A stretch of DNA of 64,000 nucleotides from Otis tarda (Eukaryota; Chordata; Aves; Otidiformes; Otididae): assembly GCA_026413225.1 (NCBI GenBank), contig CM048576.1:4286501-4350500 (forward strand), in the 5' to 3' direction. Within the stretch, counting starts at the first letter, position 1. Each line of letters opens with the position of its first letter. The position numbers and the translations under genes are program-made. The notes under the pieces are model-generated. The model saw nothing but the letters and a program-made list of their open reading frames with translations. It ran no database searches and was not told the origin of the DNA. Below are positions 28,700 through 42,451 of the stretch, piece after piece.

Positions 28700-29150
28700 C
28701 AGTGAGCCTAAACAACGTGCTCCAAGCCACCGACGCAGCCCGTGCCCAGCCGACCCGAGCCCGCACGCAGCCAGCAGCCTTCCTCTTCTCCGGGATGGAG
28801 CCTTCCTCCCCCCGCACACCCGCCCCGGGGCCCCCCGCCCCACCCACCCGCGGGCCCGGCGACGAACGAGCACCGGTCCCCCCGGCCCCGCAGCCACGTC
28901 CCCGCCCGCAAGCCACCGGGGACGGCCGCGGGGCCCGGCCCGTTCTCCTCGCACCCACCTGGAGGGATGCGGCTGCTGGGGGCCGGCCCAGCCCGGCGCC
29001 GCGCTTCCACCGCCGCCGCCCGGGAAGAGGAAGCGGCGGCAGCGGCCGAGGGGCACCTGCTGGCGGGGAGGAGGGACGGCAAGGGCCACGGCAAGGGAGG
29101 GGAAGGGGCCGCGGAGCTGCTGGCCGCTTCCCCGCAGGCCCTGTGCAGCC
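28700..29150. promoter_or_regulatory. CpG island, presumed TLCD5 promoter
   Basis: About 450 bp of GC-rich, CpG-dense sequence 2.3-2.7 kb upstream of the TLCD5 start codon on the minus strand. A consensus donor CCAG|GTGGGT at 28,959/28,958 sits inside it and would end a noncoding first exon that splices to the acceptor at 26,399. Long open frames here are by-products of base composition. Confidence 0.8.
28959..29100 (-). other. TLCD5: probable noncoding 5' UTR exon of TLCD5 (5' edge unknown)
   Basis: The 3' edge is set by the donor CAG|GTGGGT at 28,958. The coding exon begins immediately after an acceptor, so an upstream leader exon is required, and this is the best donor in the CpG island. 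The 5' edge given is a guess. Confidence 0.5.
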
Positions 29151-31810
29151 CCGTTGCATCCTTCTAAACCCAGCCCGGAGGCTGAGGACCTTCGGAGCTA
29201 GCCCTGCTCTAACGCAGGTTTGCAGGCCTCTCTGCCAGGCGGGGAAGAGCTCGGGTCAATGCCCAACAGGTTGTTGCTGCTGACAGAACAAGAGGCAGGT
29301 CTTGTTCCCACAGGGTGCACACGCAGCATCGCTTCAGCCCGTGGGCTCAGGAAAATAGCCCCACGCACCCACGACCCTCTTCGATCATCATCACCTCCTC
29401 TGTCCTGGAAATCACAGGCACGGCCACACGGCTGCAGGCAGTCGTGGGCCTGCTCTACTCAGACCCCCATGTGAACTGACTCTTCTACAGAACTTGCAAA
29501 ACTGCATCAGTATAGCACCAGCTCCGAGGTGAAGTACCCCGCAGAGTTCATCATCCAGGCACAGCACAGAGTGTGCCGCTTCAGCAGGCTGGGGAAGCAC
29601 ACAGCCCTGCTCCAAACATACCCTCTCATCCAGTGCTTACGCAGCTGTTACAAAGCCTAGCAATTTCTTCTCACTACAAGCATCCAGTGCTAAACCACAT
29701 CTTTTCTCTCTCATCTACATCCCCAGAGTAGCAAAATTCAGGGTTTATGCAGGACATCGAAAGTAACTTACAAAAACATCCCTCCAACCAACACACTTAC
29801 TCCTTTTGTAAGTTGCAATCAAAACAATCTCTCACACACAGAAATTGATTGTTTGGGGTTTTTTTTTTTCCTTCATCTTGTCATGTTTTACCTTTTGAAA
29901 CAGAGATGGTGGGAGTAGCTTGCCCTGCCTTTTACAGCACTTGTAACAAGCATGTTTTCAACTGCGTATCTGTCTGACTTTTCTAGTTCAGGCCAGGCAC
30001 AGGTTCCTATTGCTACAAGATGGGCATCCTTCAGCTGTTTCAGCACACCATCTTCACTAGCATCAACAGCACATTTGCTTCTCTGACAAGTCTTAGGTCT
30101 CATCTTGCTTTCCTCCATCTTTGCTGGGGCAGGTGCCAGGCCCCCTCCCATAACCTCAACAACAACTGAGATGGAGCTGTTAAATATTTAGCTTAGGATA
30201 AAGAACAGCATTGACAGACAGAAAGCTATAGGGCTAACATTGTCTCATAGCACAGAAACTGAGCTGCCAGGAAGAATAAAAGAGATGGTGACAAAAGAGC
30301 CCTCTGAAAGCCCAAGGCAAGGACCATTTAATGCTTGAGGCAGAATATAGAGGAGGAGTTGTGGGGTTTTTTGTTCTAGATCATACAATGGGCAAAATTT
30401 GCATCTAGTGAGATGCAAGGTGGAAAGTTAAATCATCTGCCAGTGGATTGTACCAGAAGTTAGGTGCAGCTTGTAAACTAACTTTCTTGTTTGCTTTGTG
30501 CAGAGTCAGCCATTTAAATAGGCAAGCTGAGTTGCACTGGCTCATTTTGCCTGCAGATGAATAGCATTCAGCAAAACAGCTCAGGACAGGAACCTCTGCT
30601 AACAGTTAGTGGCACGCTGCTACCCATTTTAGTACAGCTACACCCTCCCTCACCAGTATGTTCTTTCTTGTCTTCTTTCTCTACCTATTCCAACAAGAGC
30701 TTGTAACACTGAGGGGTCATAGAACATAAGAGCTTGCCAACACTGGGAAACTTCTTGTCCAAAAATAAACTGGAAACATACGAGAACTGGAAATACATAA
30801 GAGTCCAATAGCCTTCCTCTGTGATACACCACAGCTGATGCTCATTTTTTGTGCCTGTAAAAGCCCCCAAGGATATTTGACAAATAAAAACCAGCCACCC
30901 ATATTAAAAATTACATTATTTGAAATGTTAGCAAATAAGAAATGCAATGGGACGCAGAGGGTGGAGCCAGATGCTTTTCCAGCATCACATTAGATTGTTT
31001 AGCACTAAAACTATCCTTAGATGAGATATGGTGGATAACCACCTGAGGGCACTTACTTTGCTTCAAATCTCACTGTTGATTTGATCCATCAACTCTCTTT
31101 TGCATGTGAGCAAGCTAGGTGCACTGGGTTACTGTCCCTCAGCTGAAGGAAGAGAGTTTTCTTGTTGGAAGCCAAGCCCAGGCCCACCTCCACTCCAGAC
31201 AGCATAATGCTGGCCCACAGTAGCAGGTTTCAGCTGGAAAGAGCCACTCAGCAGTGGCTTAGGACATCTCAAAACACCAAAGGTGTTCTCATGCTTTCAA
31301 TTGCTTCTCCAAAGCTAGTGTAGACAAACCACCTTGTAATCCAAACCTTCTGAATTCATCATTCCTAGGATGAAATGCAGCAGAGAGGCATTGGTGCTGC
31401 AGAGAAAAAGGCAGCTTGAGATATAGGCCATGACTAGAGTGACCTTGTGTCCATCAAGAGCAAACACCTCAGTTTAATGTCCCATTCTTAAATTCCCTGA
31501 GATACTGACTGTGACTCATTGGTAAGGCAGGTTATGGGTACATTAGTCACAAACCTGAGCTTCAGCTGACCCTCATCTATCCTGCACACCTCAAGCCTGA
31601 GCTCCACAGCACATGACTACATCTGTGCATGCTTCCCCACCAGCTCACTCCTTCATGAACTGCACAAGCCAGAGCTTTGCCAGTGACTATTAGCCTTAGC
31701 ATGCTTAGGCTACCCTCAAGCTTGTTTTCCTCAGCATTAACCTCAGTTGTCTCCTTGACACCCAGAACAAAAGAACATTACAGCAATTGTTTCTTTTTAA
31801 AAAGATAACA
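29150..31810. other. intergenic region between the two TLCD5-type genes
   Basis: No exon, RNA gene or identifiable transposon was seen between the TLCD5 CpG island and the likely 3' end of the paralog. The sequence is unique and moderately AT-rich, with short random frames on both strands. Confidence 0.55.
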
Positions 31811-31814
31811 TAAC

Positions 31815-31820
31815 TTTATT
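31815..31820 (-). terminator. candidate poly(A) signal for the TLCD5-like paralog
   Basis: AATAAA on the minus strand about 1.6 kb past the stop codon at 33,454. A second AATAAA at 32,715-32,720 is a nearer alternative (about 0.73 kb). Confidence 0.4.
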
Positions 31821-33453
31821 AGAAGTCTCATCACTCATAAGATTTTTCAGAAGAGCACAGTGACTCTGGCAAGAGTTTGCACCTCACAAGGTCAGGCCCC
31901 CAGGGCCATGCTGCAACCTACCAGGAGTCCAAGGCTCCTGTTCTAAACATACTAGCCTACAAACTTGCCTGGATTCACAGCTGCAATGCATTCAGAGGGT
32001 ATGTCAGAAGTTAGGTTATTTTGTGGCATTTTTTCATCTCTCCAGACACCTTATTCCAGCCTCCAGCCAAGGCAGATATCTGCCCTGAACAGGGCCAAAG
32101 TTAGTGAGATAAGAGGCATGCAGGAGCTAGTAAGGCTGCATCCTCATAGCAGCTGTATTCCCACTGCTCCCCTCCTTCACTTCCACAGCAGGGGTGACAC
32201 CTCACCTGAGCAAGAGCCACATCAGCTGTTTCAGGGGCTCTTTAGGCCTGTGAAGAAGCTCCTCTAAACAAGGTCTTTGAAAGCAGGAAGGAAAGGCAAG
32301 CAGCCTTGCTAAGCCTGAGGGCAACACAAAGCCATTTGTTTCTCAGCTGTAAGCAAGGTTTTTACAGGAGAGTAAATCCAAACTGCAGCTTTAAGCAGAG
32401 GGAAATTCACATTAGAACCCCAGGGGAAATGTCAGAACACAACTCAGAGGTAAAGAAAACAAGAGAACTGGTCCATACTCTAAGACCTGCTGGTATGGAG
32501 CAGATGTTACACTGAGATCTGCCTAAACATTACTGTCACCCCTGAAAATACTCATTAGCCATGCATTCAGCTTAAGTGACTTGTCAATGAGCCAACCCCA
32601 GAAGAGAAAGAACATCCAGAGAGAGCTCTTCTCTATCATCTCTCACCCACAAAATGCCTGATGCCCAATGTTTTTTAAAGCAATCCAAGGCTAGGTGAAC
32701 ACCTGCTTACGGAGTTTATTGGCACAAGTCTAATTCTTGACTCACATTTGCACAGGAGTTTGCAAGGGCCAGAGTCAATGCCAGTGAAGTCACACTGCTC
32801 TAAGATCAGTATCTGCTTGAATGCAAGCATTAAAAAAAAAAAAAAAGAAAAAAAGAAATGTATCATTAAAAACAATGAGGTAAAACATTGCCTCACCTCA
32901 AGTACCATCACTTCACATAGTCAAAAGACAACTCCACTATACCTCTGCAAGCACTCAAATCTTGTTCAGAGGCTTTCATCCAAGTATCAGTCAAGCATGT
33001 TATCCAGCTCCAGGATTAAGGCAAAGTGAGGCTCAGTAAATCTTGGCTAGGTCACACCCCTACCCAGTCCCACTGGCAGGAAGATAGGATTTTTCAGATT
33101 TGATTTTATGGCTCTACACTGTAAAATAATTCTACCTCCACAATTATTACAGAACATACAGACTGCGCAATTATTGGTTGCAGACTGAGCAGGTCTGGCA
33201 TTGCCACCCTCCTTGAGACTGTACCATTGCTGGAGAAGTCAGGGAATCAGTTCAGTAGACATGCCAGGTTCCTCAGATTTCCACTCAAATCCCTCTTCTG
33301 TCAGCTTTCCCGTGTTCCTAGTGCTGATTCGTCTCCTCCAGGGGTAGCAGACCACTGCCAGTGCCAGGAAGCCAATCACTTCCACATCACTTTTAAGAGT
33401 TCTTTTCACAGGTACAGGCTTCAGTAACCCAGAAGATTGCCATCCACGACCCG

Positions 33454-34811
<1,358 letters not shown>

Positions 34812-35302
34812 CCTGCTGAACACAGAGCAGGGATGTTAGGAGCACAGCAGCCCTGTCAGCACGGGGTGTTCATCCAGACCGACTGCCTCAGTATCCACCC
34901 CAGCCCACTCACAGACAACCCAACGGGAAAAAAAAAACCAAACCAAACCAAAACAACCAACCAAACCCAAAACACCCACGAGCAAACCAACCCAACCCCA
35001 CTAAAACATGCCTTGCACCCTTCCCATCAGCACGGTGCTCTCCTGAGGCTCTCTTTAGCACGCCCCTCCTCCTTACCAAGGCCCTACCGTGTCTGGGATA
35101 AAAAACCCAAGCTCCCAGCACAGCCCTCCCCGCCCGGAGCCAAAGCGGATCAGCTCAGCCCTCCCTGCCCTGCTCACCGTCAGGGGCCAGTGGACGGAGG
35201 GCCGGTACCCCCGTAGGGGACCAGACCCCCTTCCCCAGCACGGCACGAGGCTGGGGGCAGAGCAAGTTCTCCCGGATCGGCCCCCCCCCACCAGCTCCTT
35301 AC

Positions 35303-35400
35303 CCCGGGCGGGCCGCCTGCCCCGCTGCGGCCTGCCCCTCTTCGGCTGCGGGCTCCGGGACTGCCCGGGAAGGGAGGTTCCGCCCACCAAGAGGCTTTTA
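35303..35400 (-). other. probable noncoding 5' UTR exon of the TLCD5-like paralog (5' edge unknown)
   Basis: The donor GGG|GTAAGG at 35,302 would end a leader exon that joins the acceptor at 34,813, leaving an intron of about 0.5 kb. The 5' edge is a guess. A second donor near 35,178 is an alternative. Confidence 0.4.
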
Positions 35401-35401
35401 T

Positions 35402-35478
35402 CGTCCCCTCCCCTCCCTCCCCTCCCTCCCCTCCCCTCCCTCCCTCCCTCCCTCCCTCCCCTCCCCTCCTCTCCTCTC
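35402..35478. repeat. CCCTCC polypyrimidine tract, G-quadruplex-prone on the minus strand
   Basis: About 75 bp of C and T in repeating CCCTCC/CCTCCC units. The minus strand, which is the sense strand of the paralog, has many GGG runs closely spaced. It lies in or just upstream of the presumed first exon. Confidence 0.85.
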
Positions 35479-38321
35479 CCCGCCCCCGGCCGGGGAGGGT
35501 CTTGCCCCCGCCCCAGCTCTCCGCGCCCCCGGGGGATGCTCCGCCTGCCCCTCCGCTCCCCGTCCCCGGTTGCTGTGCCCTGCTCACCTTCCCCCGGGGC
35601 GAAAGGGATGCGAGCAGCACGGCTGCCTGCCCCGGGGCAGGGAGAAGGCCGTGCTGCCGCGGGGAAACGCGGGGAAGGGCGAACAGGGTAGGAGAAATAA
35701 GGCTAGACGTCTGGAGCGTGTCACCCGGGCTGGTACCCCAGCCCAGCCCTCCCGGCTGTAAGAGTCCCGTCGGGTCCTCAGGCTTTAGTTTGGCTGAATG
35801 CTTTTCTGTCTAATGAAGGAGAGTAAAGTGGAGAATAAAGCTGGATCAGGCAAGCGAGGAGGTGCTTTTGTCCTTTTGTTGTTGTTTTAAAAACTGCTCG
35901 AGTCCTTTCACAAGTTTTGTACGGGTTTTGAAAGCAAAGGCCGGGTGGATGGGCTTACGGTGCCCACCTCTGTGTTGTCCTGCACCGACTGCCAGGAGGG
36001 GAGGCTGGGACAGGAGTCTGCTTGGGACTGCTTGGGGAGTGGTGCGGGATGTGCAGGGTGATGGGACACGGAACACGCAGAACAGGATGAGTGAGCGAGG
36101 AGCTGAGCTGGGGCTGAGCACCAGGGCAGAGGCAGGAATGAGCAACTGGGAAAGGGCTGTGCTCCCTCCAAGCCCTGACAGCAAATTCAGTGTCGGTACC
36201 ATGTAATTTCTGTTTATTCAGTTTGCTTTAAAAGCTGTCTAAAGGAGATTGTATGTCACAAACAAGCCAAACCTTCCCTACAGCCAAAGAGGTCTGTGCT
36301 GACAGTAAAACCAGCCACTCAGAGAGTAAGAGGCCTCATCTACAGTCAGTCAGGGCTGTTGTGTGTGCTGCACTCCGTATTATGTTTCTCTGTGTTACAA
36401 GCGCAGAGTTGTTGCTCTTATATTTGAAGTAAAACTTCCTGATTTTTCTCTCCTTTGTCAGTGTTTCAGCTTCCGCTCTGCAGTAAGCCCACAGGCTGTG
36501 CAGGCAGGGCCCCCCCAGCACAGAGAAAAGGGGTCTTGCTGCAGCTCGGCACTAGTCCTTGCTGGCATCTGTAAAGGTGAGCTTGGATTTAAGCTCAGCT
36601 GCTGAAGGCATTGTACTGGAGTGTTAAGATCTATGCTAATTCTACCAGGACAGTAAGTCCCAAGGCTATAAGCATCAGGAATGATGAGGGCACTTGATGG
36701 GATCATTTGGACAGGTAGAAATGCTCAAAGTCTCCCTTCAGGACACAGGGAAAACTGGGAAGGACAAGGAACAGAACACTGTTCTCTCAGCTTGCACTCA
36801 CTCTCCTCACAGGTGAAAGAAAGAGGAATGAACAATAAAAGAAATCAAATACCAACAGCAAATTGTTAATTTTCCAGCTGTTCCCAGTGTTGCTTGAACT
36901 TGGCCACTGCTAAACATCATGCATCTATCAGGTGCCGCACCTCCTATCTGGTCTGCACGCTCGCTTAGAGCTCTGCAGCTGCTACAGCAGTTAAGTGGAA
37001 GAGTCACCCTTGATGTCAATCATTAATAGGAGTGCATCTGCGATATGCACCCCAGCGTCTGCCCACAGAGAGGAAAGTCAGGAGTATTTGTCCATTTTGT
37101 GTTCTGAGGATGCCTTGCCTCTGGCTGAGAAGAGCAGGAACTAGAGAGAGGGGCCTACCTACAGGCAGACTGTAGCTTCCAAAAGCATATTATGTCCTTG
37201 ATTTGGTTTTGGAGTCAAGTGGGATCTGTCTTGTTTCTCCACAGAGCTTGTGAATGACCAGATGGGGTTGCATCCCTTATACTTACATGGATGGGACACA
37301 TAGAGGTGTTTTTAGACAGGGACTCAACTGACAGCTAGCTCTTCACTCACTCCTGGGGTTCACATTGTGGATGTTTAAGTCCTAACGGTAGAGAACCGGA
37401 GGAGCTCTTCTCCTCAAGGGAAAAGGAGGGACAGGGACAGAAAGCTTGGAGAGACTTTTCAGGCACAAGGGCTGATTTGGTAGCAGATCAGGTTGCTCAG
37501 GAGATTATGTGACTTCTTATATCCACTGTGAAGCACATCTGCTTGTGAGCAATTGTTCCCTGCATTGTTTATCTATGGCTGTGGGAAGTGACTCCTAGTG
37601 TTGGAAAGCTGGAATTTCCCGTTCTGTATATTTTTAATCCTTTAGATGCTACTGTGAGTCTGGAAGTATTCCTATGAAACAGGGGAATGAAGACCTTCCC
37701 CTTCCAACTGTAGCTTTTAGTGAAACAAACAAGCTGCTAGTGCTTGTTTTCCTATTCAGGACTAGATTATCAATAAATCTGAGAGACTTGTTATTGTGTT
37801 TATAAACTTTTCAATGGAGACAAACTCTCATGATGTGTTTGCATAACACCTGGTACAGCTTGGCTTTGATCTCAGCTGCAATACTAACGTGCAGATACCA
37901 TTATTCAGCTTTTAATATATTTGTAATTTCCCTCCCAGCTTTCAGAAGTAATATTCCAACATTTATGCAGTGCTGCTCTTGTAGGAGCAAATTACTGAGA
38001 GGAATTTCTGAAAATTAAATGGAATAGTGTTTGTCAGTTAAGAGCCAGATTTTTATCTTGATGTATCTTCTCCCTACTATAAAAGTTTATACTTTTACAA
38101 ATAAATAGGGCTATTTTTTTCAGGCACAAGAGACTGTTCTATGATTCTATACATGTACAGTGACTTGTAAATATATTATTGCAAATAGTTAGCTGCCTTT
38201 CACAACTTTATTTTTGGTCTCTTTTGACAAAGAGGCTCACATACCTCTGGAATTTACCAAATGATTAAATAGACTGCCAACCGACTCTGAAATCAGTAGC
38301 CAAGTTACAACTCATCTGCCA

Positions 38322-38418
38322 GGTATAGGGTTAATGCAGGAATTACTAGGTAAAATTTGCAGGCTAGAATTATGAAGGCGATCAGAATGGTCACTTCTGA
38401 GCTTCTAAATAATTGCTT
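38322..38418 (+). repeat. ancient CR1-like LINE 3' fragment
   Basis: Contains GCAGGAATTACTAGGTAAAA and then GATCAGAATGGTCACTTCTG, which resembles the 3' UTR of old reptile/bird CR1 (gaattactgggtgaa...gatcagaatggtcccttctgg). It is short and diverged. Confidence 0.6.
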
Positions 38419-38572
38419 ATAATCTGTGAAATCACTTGAGATTTTTCACAATACAAGCAATATGGAAACTAGAGCTTTGCTGAGGATCAGTGTAATAAGT
38501 CTTCTATGATGGCTGGCAGCAGAATCAGATGTAGTGTTCATCATTCATGAACTATGCTATCTGGCACCAGTA

Positions 38573-38640
38573 TTATCATCACCATCACCTAATGGGGATT
38601 AAGTCATTTGTCCAAGGTCATGCAGGAAGTAAAATAAGAT
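38573..38640 (+). repeat. possible MIR-like tail
   Basis: A stretch with AAGTCATTTGTCCAAGGTCA followed by TGCAGGAAGTAA matches the MIR tail (aagtgacttgcccaaggtcacacagc). Too short for certainty. Confidence 0.5.
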
Positions 38641-40824
38641 AGGGTGTCCTAAAGGTACAGATTAGTGGTTTAAAGGTGTTCTTCCTATCTGATAATCTTC
38701 AAATATTTGCAACAGCCAAAATTTTAAAAAAGGGAAAAAGTAAAAGAGAGTGTCATTGCCTTAGCAGCATGCCGTCCTGTGTTGCACTTGTTTCTATTGC
38801 GTAGAGTGTGAATTTTAAGGTCTATATCTTAGGAGGGAGAAGCTGGAGCAAGATCTCTTCATGCCACTTAAAGCTTTTTCATACGGAACTGGCTTTGAAT
38901 AAGAATTGTAACATTATTGCTTAAAAAGCTGGAAGCTTCTTAAGGGGTCTTTATAATTACAGAGCAACAGCCAGCTACCCCTCTTTTTCATCCCTGGCCA
39001 GGGCTGTTGTTTGGTCAGAATCCAAATCCTGCTGACTATTCATAGGGTTGCAGCACACTCAGTTAACAGTCACATGCAAATCACTTCTCAGGCTGGCATG
39101 AAAAAAAGATTGTTTATTCCATCCTTCTCTCATAGTGTTGGCCATCCCTCACAGGAGCTGGAGTGAGGAGTTTCACTGAAAGGTCTGAGAGGAAAGGCAG
39201 CTCCTTGAGGCCAGGGTTATGAATTTGCCAGTTATCACCTACGCCTCTCCCACAGGACTTGTGGTGTCTCTTCTCCACAGGCACAAGCCCATAGCAATGC
39301 ACCTGGCAGGGTTCAGCTGTGGCAGGTATGATTGAGTTGTCAGTGTGCAATGGCTCGTCTTAGCGGGGCCTATGCTTTTCCAGCCAGAGACAGTAGAGGA
39401 AAATTCTCCTCTCGTATGCTTTATCTGCACATGAGTACAGATCAATTATTTGTTTTCTGGATGGATATTTTTAAAAAACTATGACAGAATTGAATTTTTT
39501 TGTGTAAAAGTATACTTTTTTTTTTTTCCCCCTAATCTTTTAGACCAGATAAGAGAGAAACACAGATCTGGAAAGCTTGCTTTCCAACAAAGCACTGGCA
39601 TGTTTTAGTCAAAAAGCAAAACAAATTTCTGCTGATTTGCTCATTTCTGTTTCTCCTGCCCTCCACCATTTTGGTACAAATCCCTTAGTCCCACCCCACC
39701 ACCCTCCCAGCCAGTATAATTTAGCTGCTTATGTGAAATTAATGGAAATGAATCAGATTAAATACTTAAACACAGTAGAAACTCCAATTCTCTACCCAGT
39801 AACAAAGATCTTGCATGGGAATAAAAACTGTTACCAGTCCTTGGTTATGTATACGTGAGTGCATTCATTTCTAGGGATCTTCCACTAATAGCGTTCGGCA
39901 GTGATCATGCAGGCTTTTCCAGCAGGACAGAGCCAGCGCTGGACGGGAGCTGTGCTGGTATTGCTCTGTGTCTGCAGAGCTGGCCCTAGCTCATTTTGAG
40001 AGCCCACCATTATAAGCAATCCCGTGGAGGCAAATGGCAGGGATAAGTTTGCACAGGGAGGGCATGTTGGCATGATCCAACCCTGCAGCTGATCCAGCAA
40101 ATAACTAGCTGAGTTTGAATGCAGTTGTCGTAGCACAGTTGTTTCAAAAGACTGTTGTAGTATCATTCTCTTGGCTGGAGGAGAATGTGTTTTTTCCTCA
40201 AGATTCCTGTGATTAAGGCACACCATAGAAAAAGCTGTCATGTTTAATTCCTGTCACTCATTCCTGTAGAAGACAGTTCTCACCAGGAAGACCTTGTTAG
40301 AGTCAGTCATGGGAACCTGAAGAAATCTGCCAAGAAAACCCATCTGCGCAGCTGTACCGAACCTGTCACAGCTTAGCTTTAGAATGATTGTATTCAGATA
40401 ATTTGTTTCACATCTCTAAATATAGCTGTGAAGTGATGGAGGACAGGGCTTGAAATCAACCCTCAAAGCATGTAAGAAAATTTAATTAATGTCAGAAAGA
40501 AGGGTCATAGCAATAAGGAGAGTTAGGTTAACTTCCCATCTACATTTCTTGCTTTCTCAACATAAAGTGTTTTTTAAGTCACAACAGATTTTGTTGAAAA
40601 AAAAGTTTCATTTAATTTTAATATTTCCACTGAAAGCAGGTATGATGAAAGTGTTTCAGTTAGAGGTAAATGAGCAGTGGGGACTTCAGGACACAGAAAT
40701 ACATTTTCTTCCTTTTTGTGGAAGAACATTTTGAAAAAACTTCTTTTAGTATTTTAAAAAAAGAAATATTTTTCTTAATTTCATTTTTCAAAAAATGTTA
40801 CCTTATCTTCTCCAGTTGTCTCTC

Positions 40825-40830
40825 TTTATT
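40825..40830 (-). terminator. candidate POU2F3 poly(A) signal
   Basis: An AATAAA on the minus strand 1.58 kb past the POU2F3 stop, the first I found in the downstream direction. The interval 40,831-42,411 is therefore read as 3' UTR. The assignment depends on position only. Confidence 0.4.
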
Positions 40831-41764
40831 ATCAATGTCTGCTTCTGTAACAAAACCTCACTCAAAGCAACAAATGCGGTTCTATATACAATGTTAATGT
40901 AGGGCTCAATACTTTTTGTGAAGGTAGCTGAGAAACTCTAAGTCTTCAGACTCCTATGGCAATAATTCATCACACAGGACTGGATGAGTAGGGTAAGAAA
41001 CAGTGAATCAAATATTTTTTCCCCCGGAAGTGACAAAGGATAATTTTTACCTAAAAAAAAAGCGCTCACATTTACCTAAAAAAACAAGCCATCAGAAAAA
41101 AAAAACAACACTACTACTCAAAAATATCTATTTACAATCTGTGAACCAGATGCTCATTTACTCTAGTTCCACTGAATTAATTACTCGTTCCCACTGACAA
41201 CCTGACCAGGAATTTGTATTACTCAAGTCTACTTTAACAAAATTATATATCTACCTCTTTTCAAGTGGAGAGTTGCAAAGTACCAAGAATTTCCCTGGTG
41301 ATATGTGGTGAAATTTGACATTTCCTATACTTTGGTGTCTCATGGAATTAAGAAACACTTGCACACACAAACCTAAAGATTCACACCTGAGCAATACAAC
41401 TTGTCCTCCCAGGAACAGAAGAGCATGCTGCAGAGAACAGGCAAGCTACATCACTTACAATTCAGGAAAGACCAGAACACAGGTACACCTCTGCTCCAGA
41501 GAGGTTGTTCCTGTTTGGTATCAGACAAAACCCAAAGGATAAATAAAAGAAAGAAGGGAAGGTCAAGACTAATCCTTTTCCCATCAAATCAGCACAGACT
41601 GCGCTTGTGTTCAATGGAGTCAGAAGTTCACCCAAGGTTTTCAAACAGTGACGTCCTCCAGTGGGGCAGTGAGGCTAGCTGTGAACAATAACAAGACCTG
41701 GACACAAATTTTGCAAAAGACGACAATTTTTTTAAAAGGAAAAAATAAGACGACTCTAAAATAC

Positions 41765-41811
41765 TTAAAAAAAAAAAAAGAAAAAAAGAAAAAAGCGGAA
41801 AAAAAAAAAAA
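41765..41811. repeat. A-rich simple repeat
   Basis: Successive A runs broken by single G or C residues on the plus strand, inside the presumed POU2F3 3' UTR. On the transcript this is a U-rich tract. Confidence 0.85.
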
Positions 41812-42411
41812 GCACCTTTAGAAACAGAGCAGAATGGCTCAAAGCAAAGCAAGTTTGGTGGTGGATAAAGCACAGTGCCATTGACCCTGGAAGTCTATTG
41901 AAAACCAAGGCTCACATCTAGACACAGGTCTCTGGTGAAATGAACTGGGTAACCTCGGCTCAGTTTGGGGGTTTACGGTATGTGTGCGTGACAGTAACAG
42001 CATGATAGACCCTTCTTATGGGAAGCTGTGAAATGAGTGAGGGGAAAAGAGGGTCCTGACATAGAAATCCTTCCAGATTAGAAATTGCCAGGCAATCCAG
42101 TGTGAATGCAGAGATTTGCAAGCAGAGGGCAGTGTTTTATGCTAATAGTAATAAGCAAGGGCTGGTTCTTGAATTGAATGCTTGGAAGAGTATTACAATC
42201 TCACTGCTGGCGTTGAGAATCCTTGGGGAAGGTCAGCTGCAGTTTGAGTCCCTGAAGAGTTCTGCTGCTATGGGTTCCCTTAAACAAGACCTTCATTTGG
42301 CAGCATTTTGAAGGCACTGGAACGCTGGATGTTGCCCCAAGCATTGTTCCTAGAGAAGCTGCTCCATAGCTAGAAGTCAGAGCTCCTTTTACGTAGGATG
42401 GAGGAGTCATC

Positions 42412-42451
42412 TCAGTGGAGGTAGGTAGGTTGATTCCATCGGTACCAAGAT
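42412..42451 (-). CDS. POU2F3: POU2F3 last coding exon
   Basis: Acceptor AAACAG|ATCTTGG. The first base completes GG|A (Gly), then [12 protein letters not shown] and TGA at 42,412-42,414. The ending matches the mammalian C-terminus as remembered. Confidence 0.95.

Larger units (their letters stand above)
35090..35700. promoter_or_regulatory. CpG island, presumed promoter of the TLCD5-like paralog
   Basis: GC-rich, CpG-containing block 0.3-0.9 kb upstream of the paralog start codon. It contains minus-strand donors GGG|GTAAGG (at 35,302) and ACG|GTGAGC (near 35,178), either of which could end a leader exon. It surrounds a pure pyrimidine tract at 35,402-35,478. Confidence 0.78.
35710..40820. 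other. intergenic region between the TLCD5-like paralog and POU2F3
   Basis: No gene was recognised. It contains an old CR1-like tail near 38.32-38.42 kb, a possible MIR fragment near 38.57-38.64 kb and an octamer ATGCAAAT at 39,074-39,081. The rest appears unique, with short random frames. Confidence 0.55.

Noticed and set aside
28380-29201. 273-codon plus-strand open frame
   Set aside because: Most of it is the TLCD5 CpG island plus a poly(T) run read as Phe; no domain or splice support.
38130-38152. CTGTTCTATGATTCTATAC resembling a CR1 3' end
   Set aside because: Only about 17 bases match and no CR1 body precedes it; probably chance.
39074-39081. Octamer ATGCAAAT downstream of POU2F3
   Set aside because: A lone 8-mer is expected by chance in a window this long, and no companion sites are nearby.
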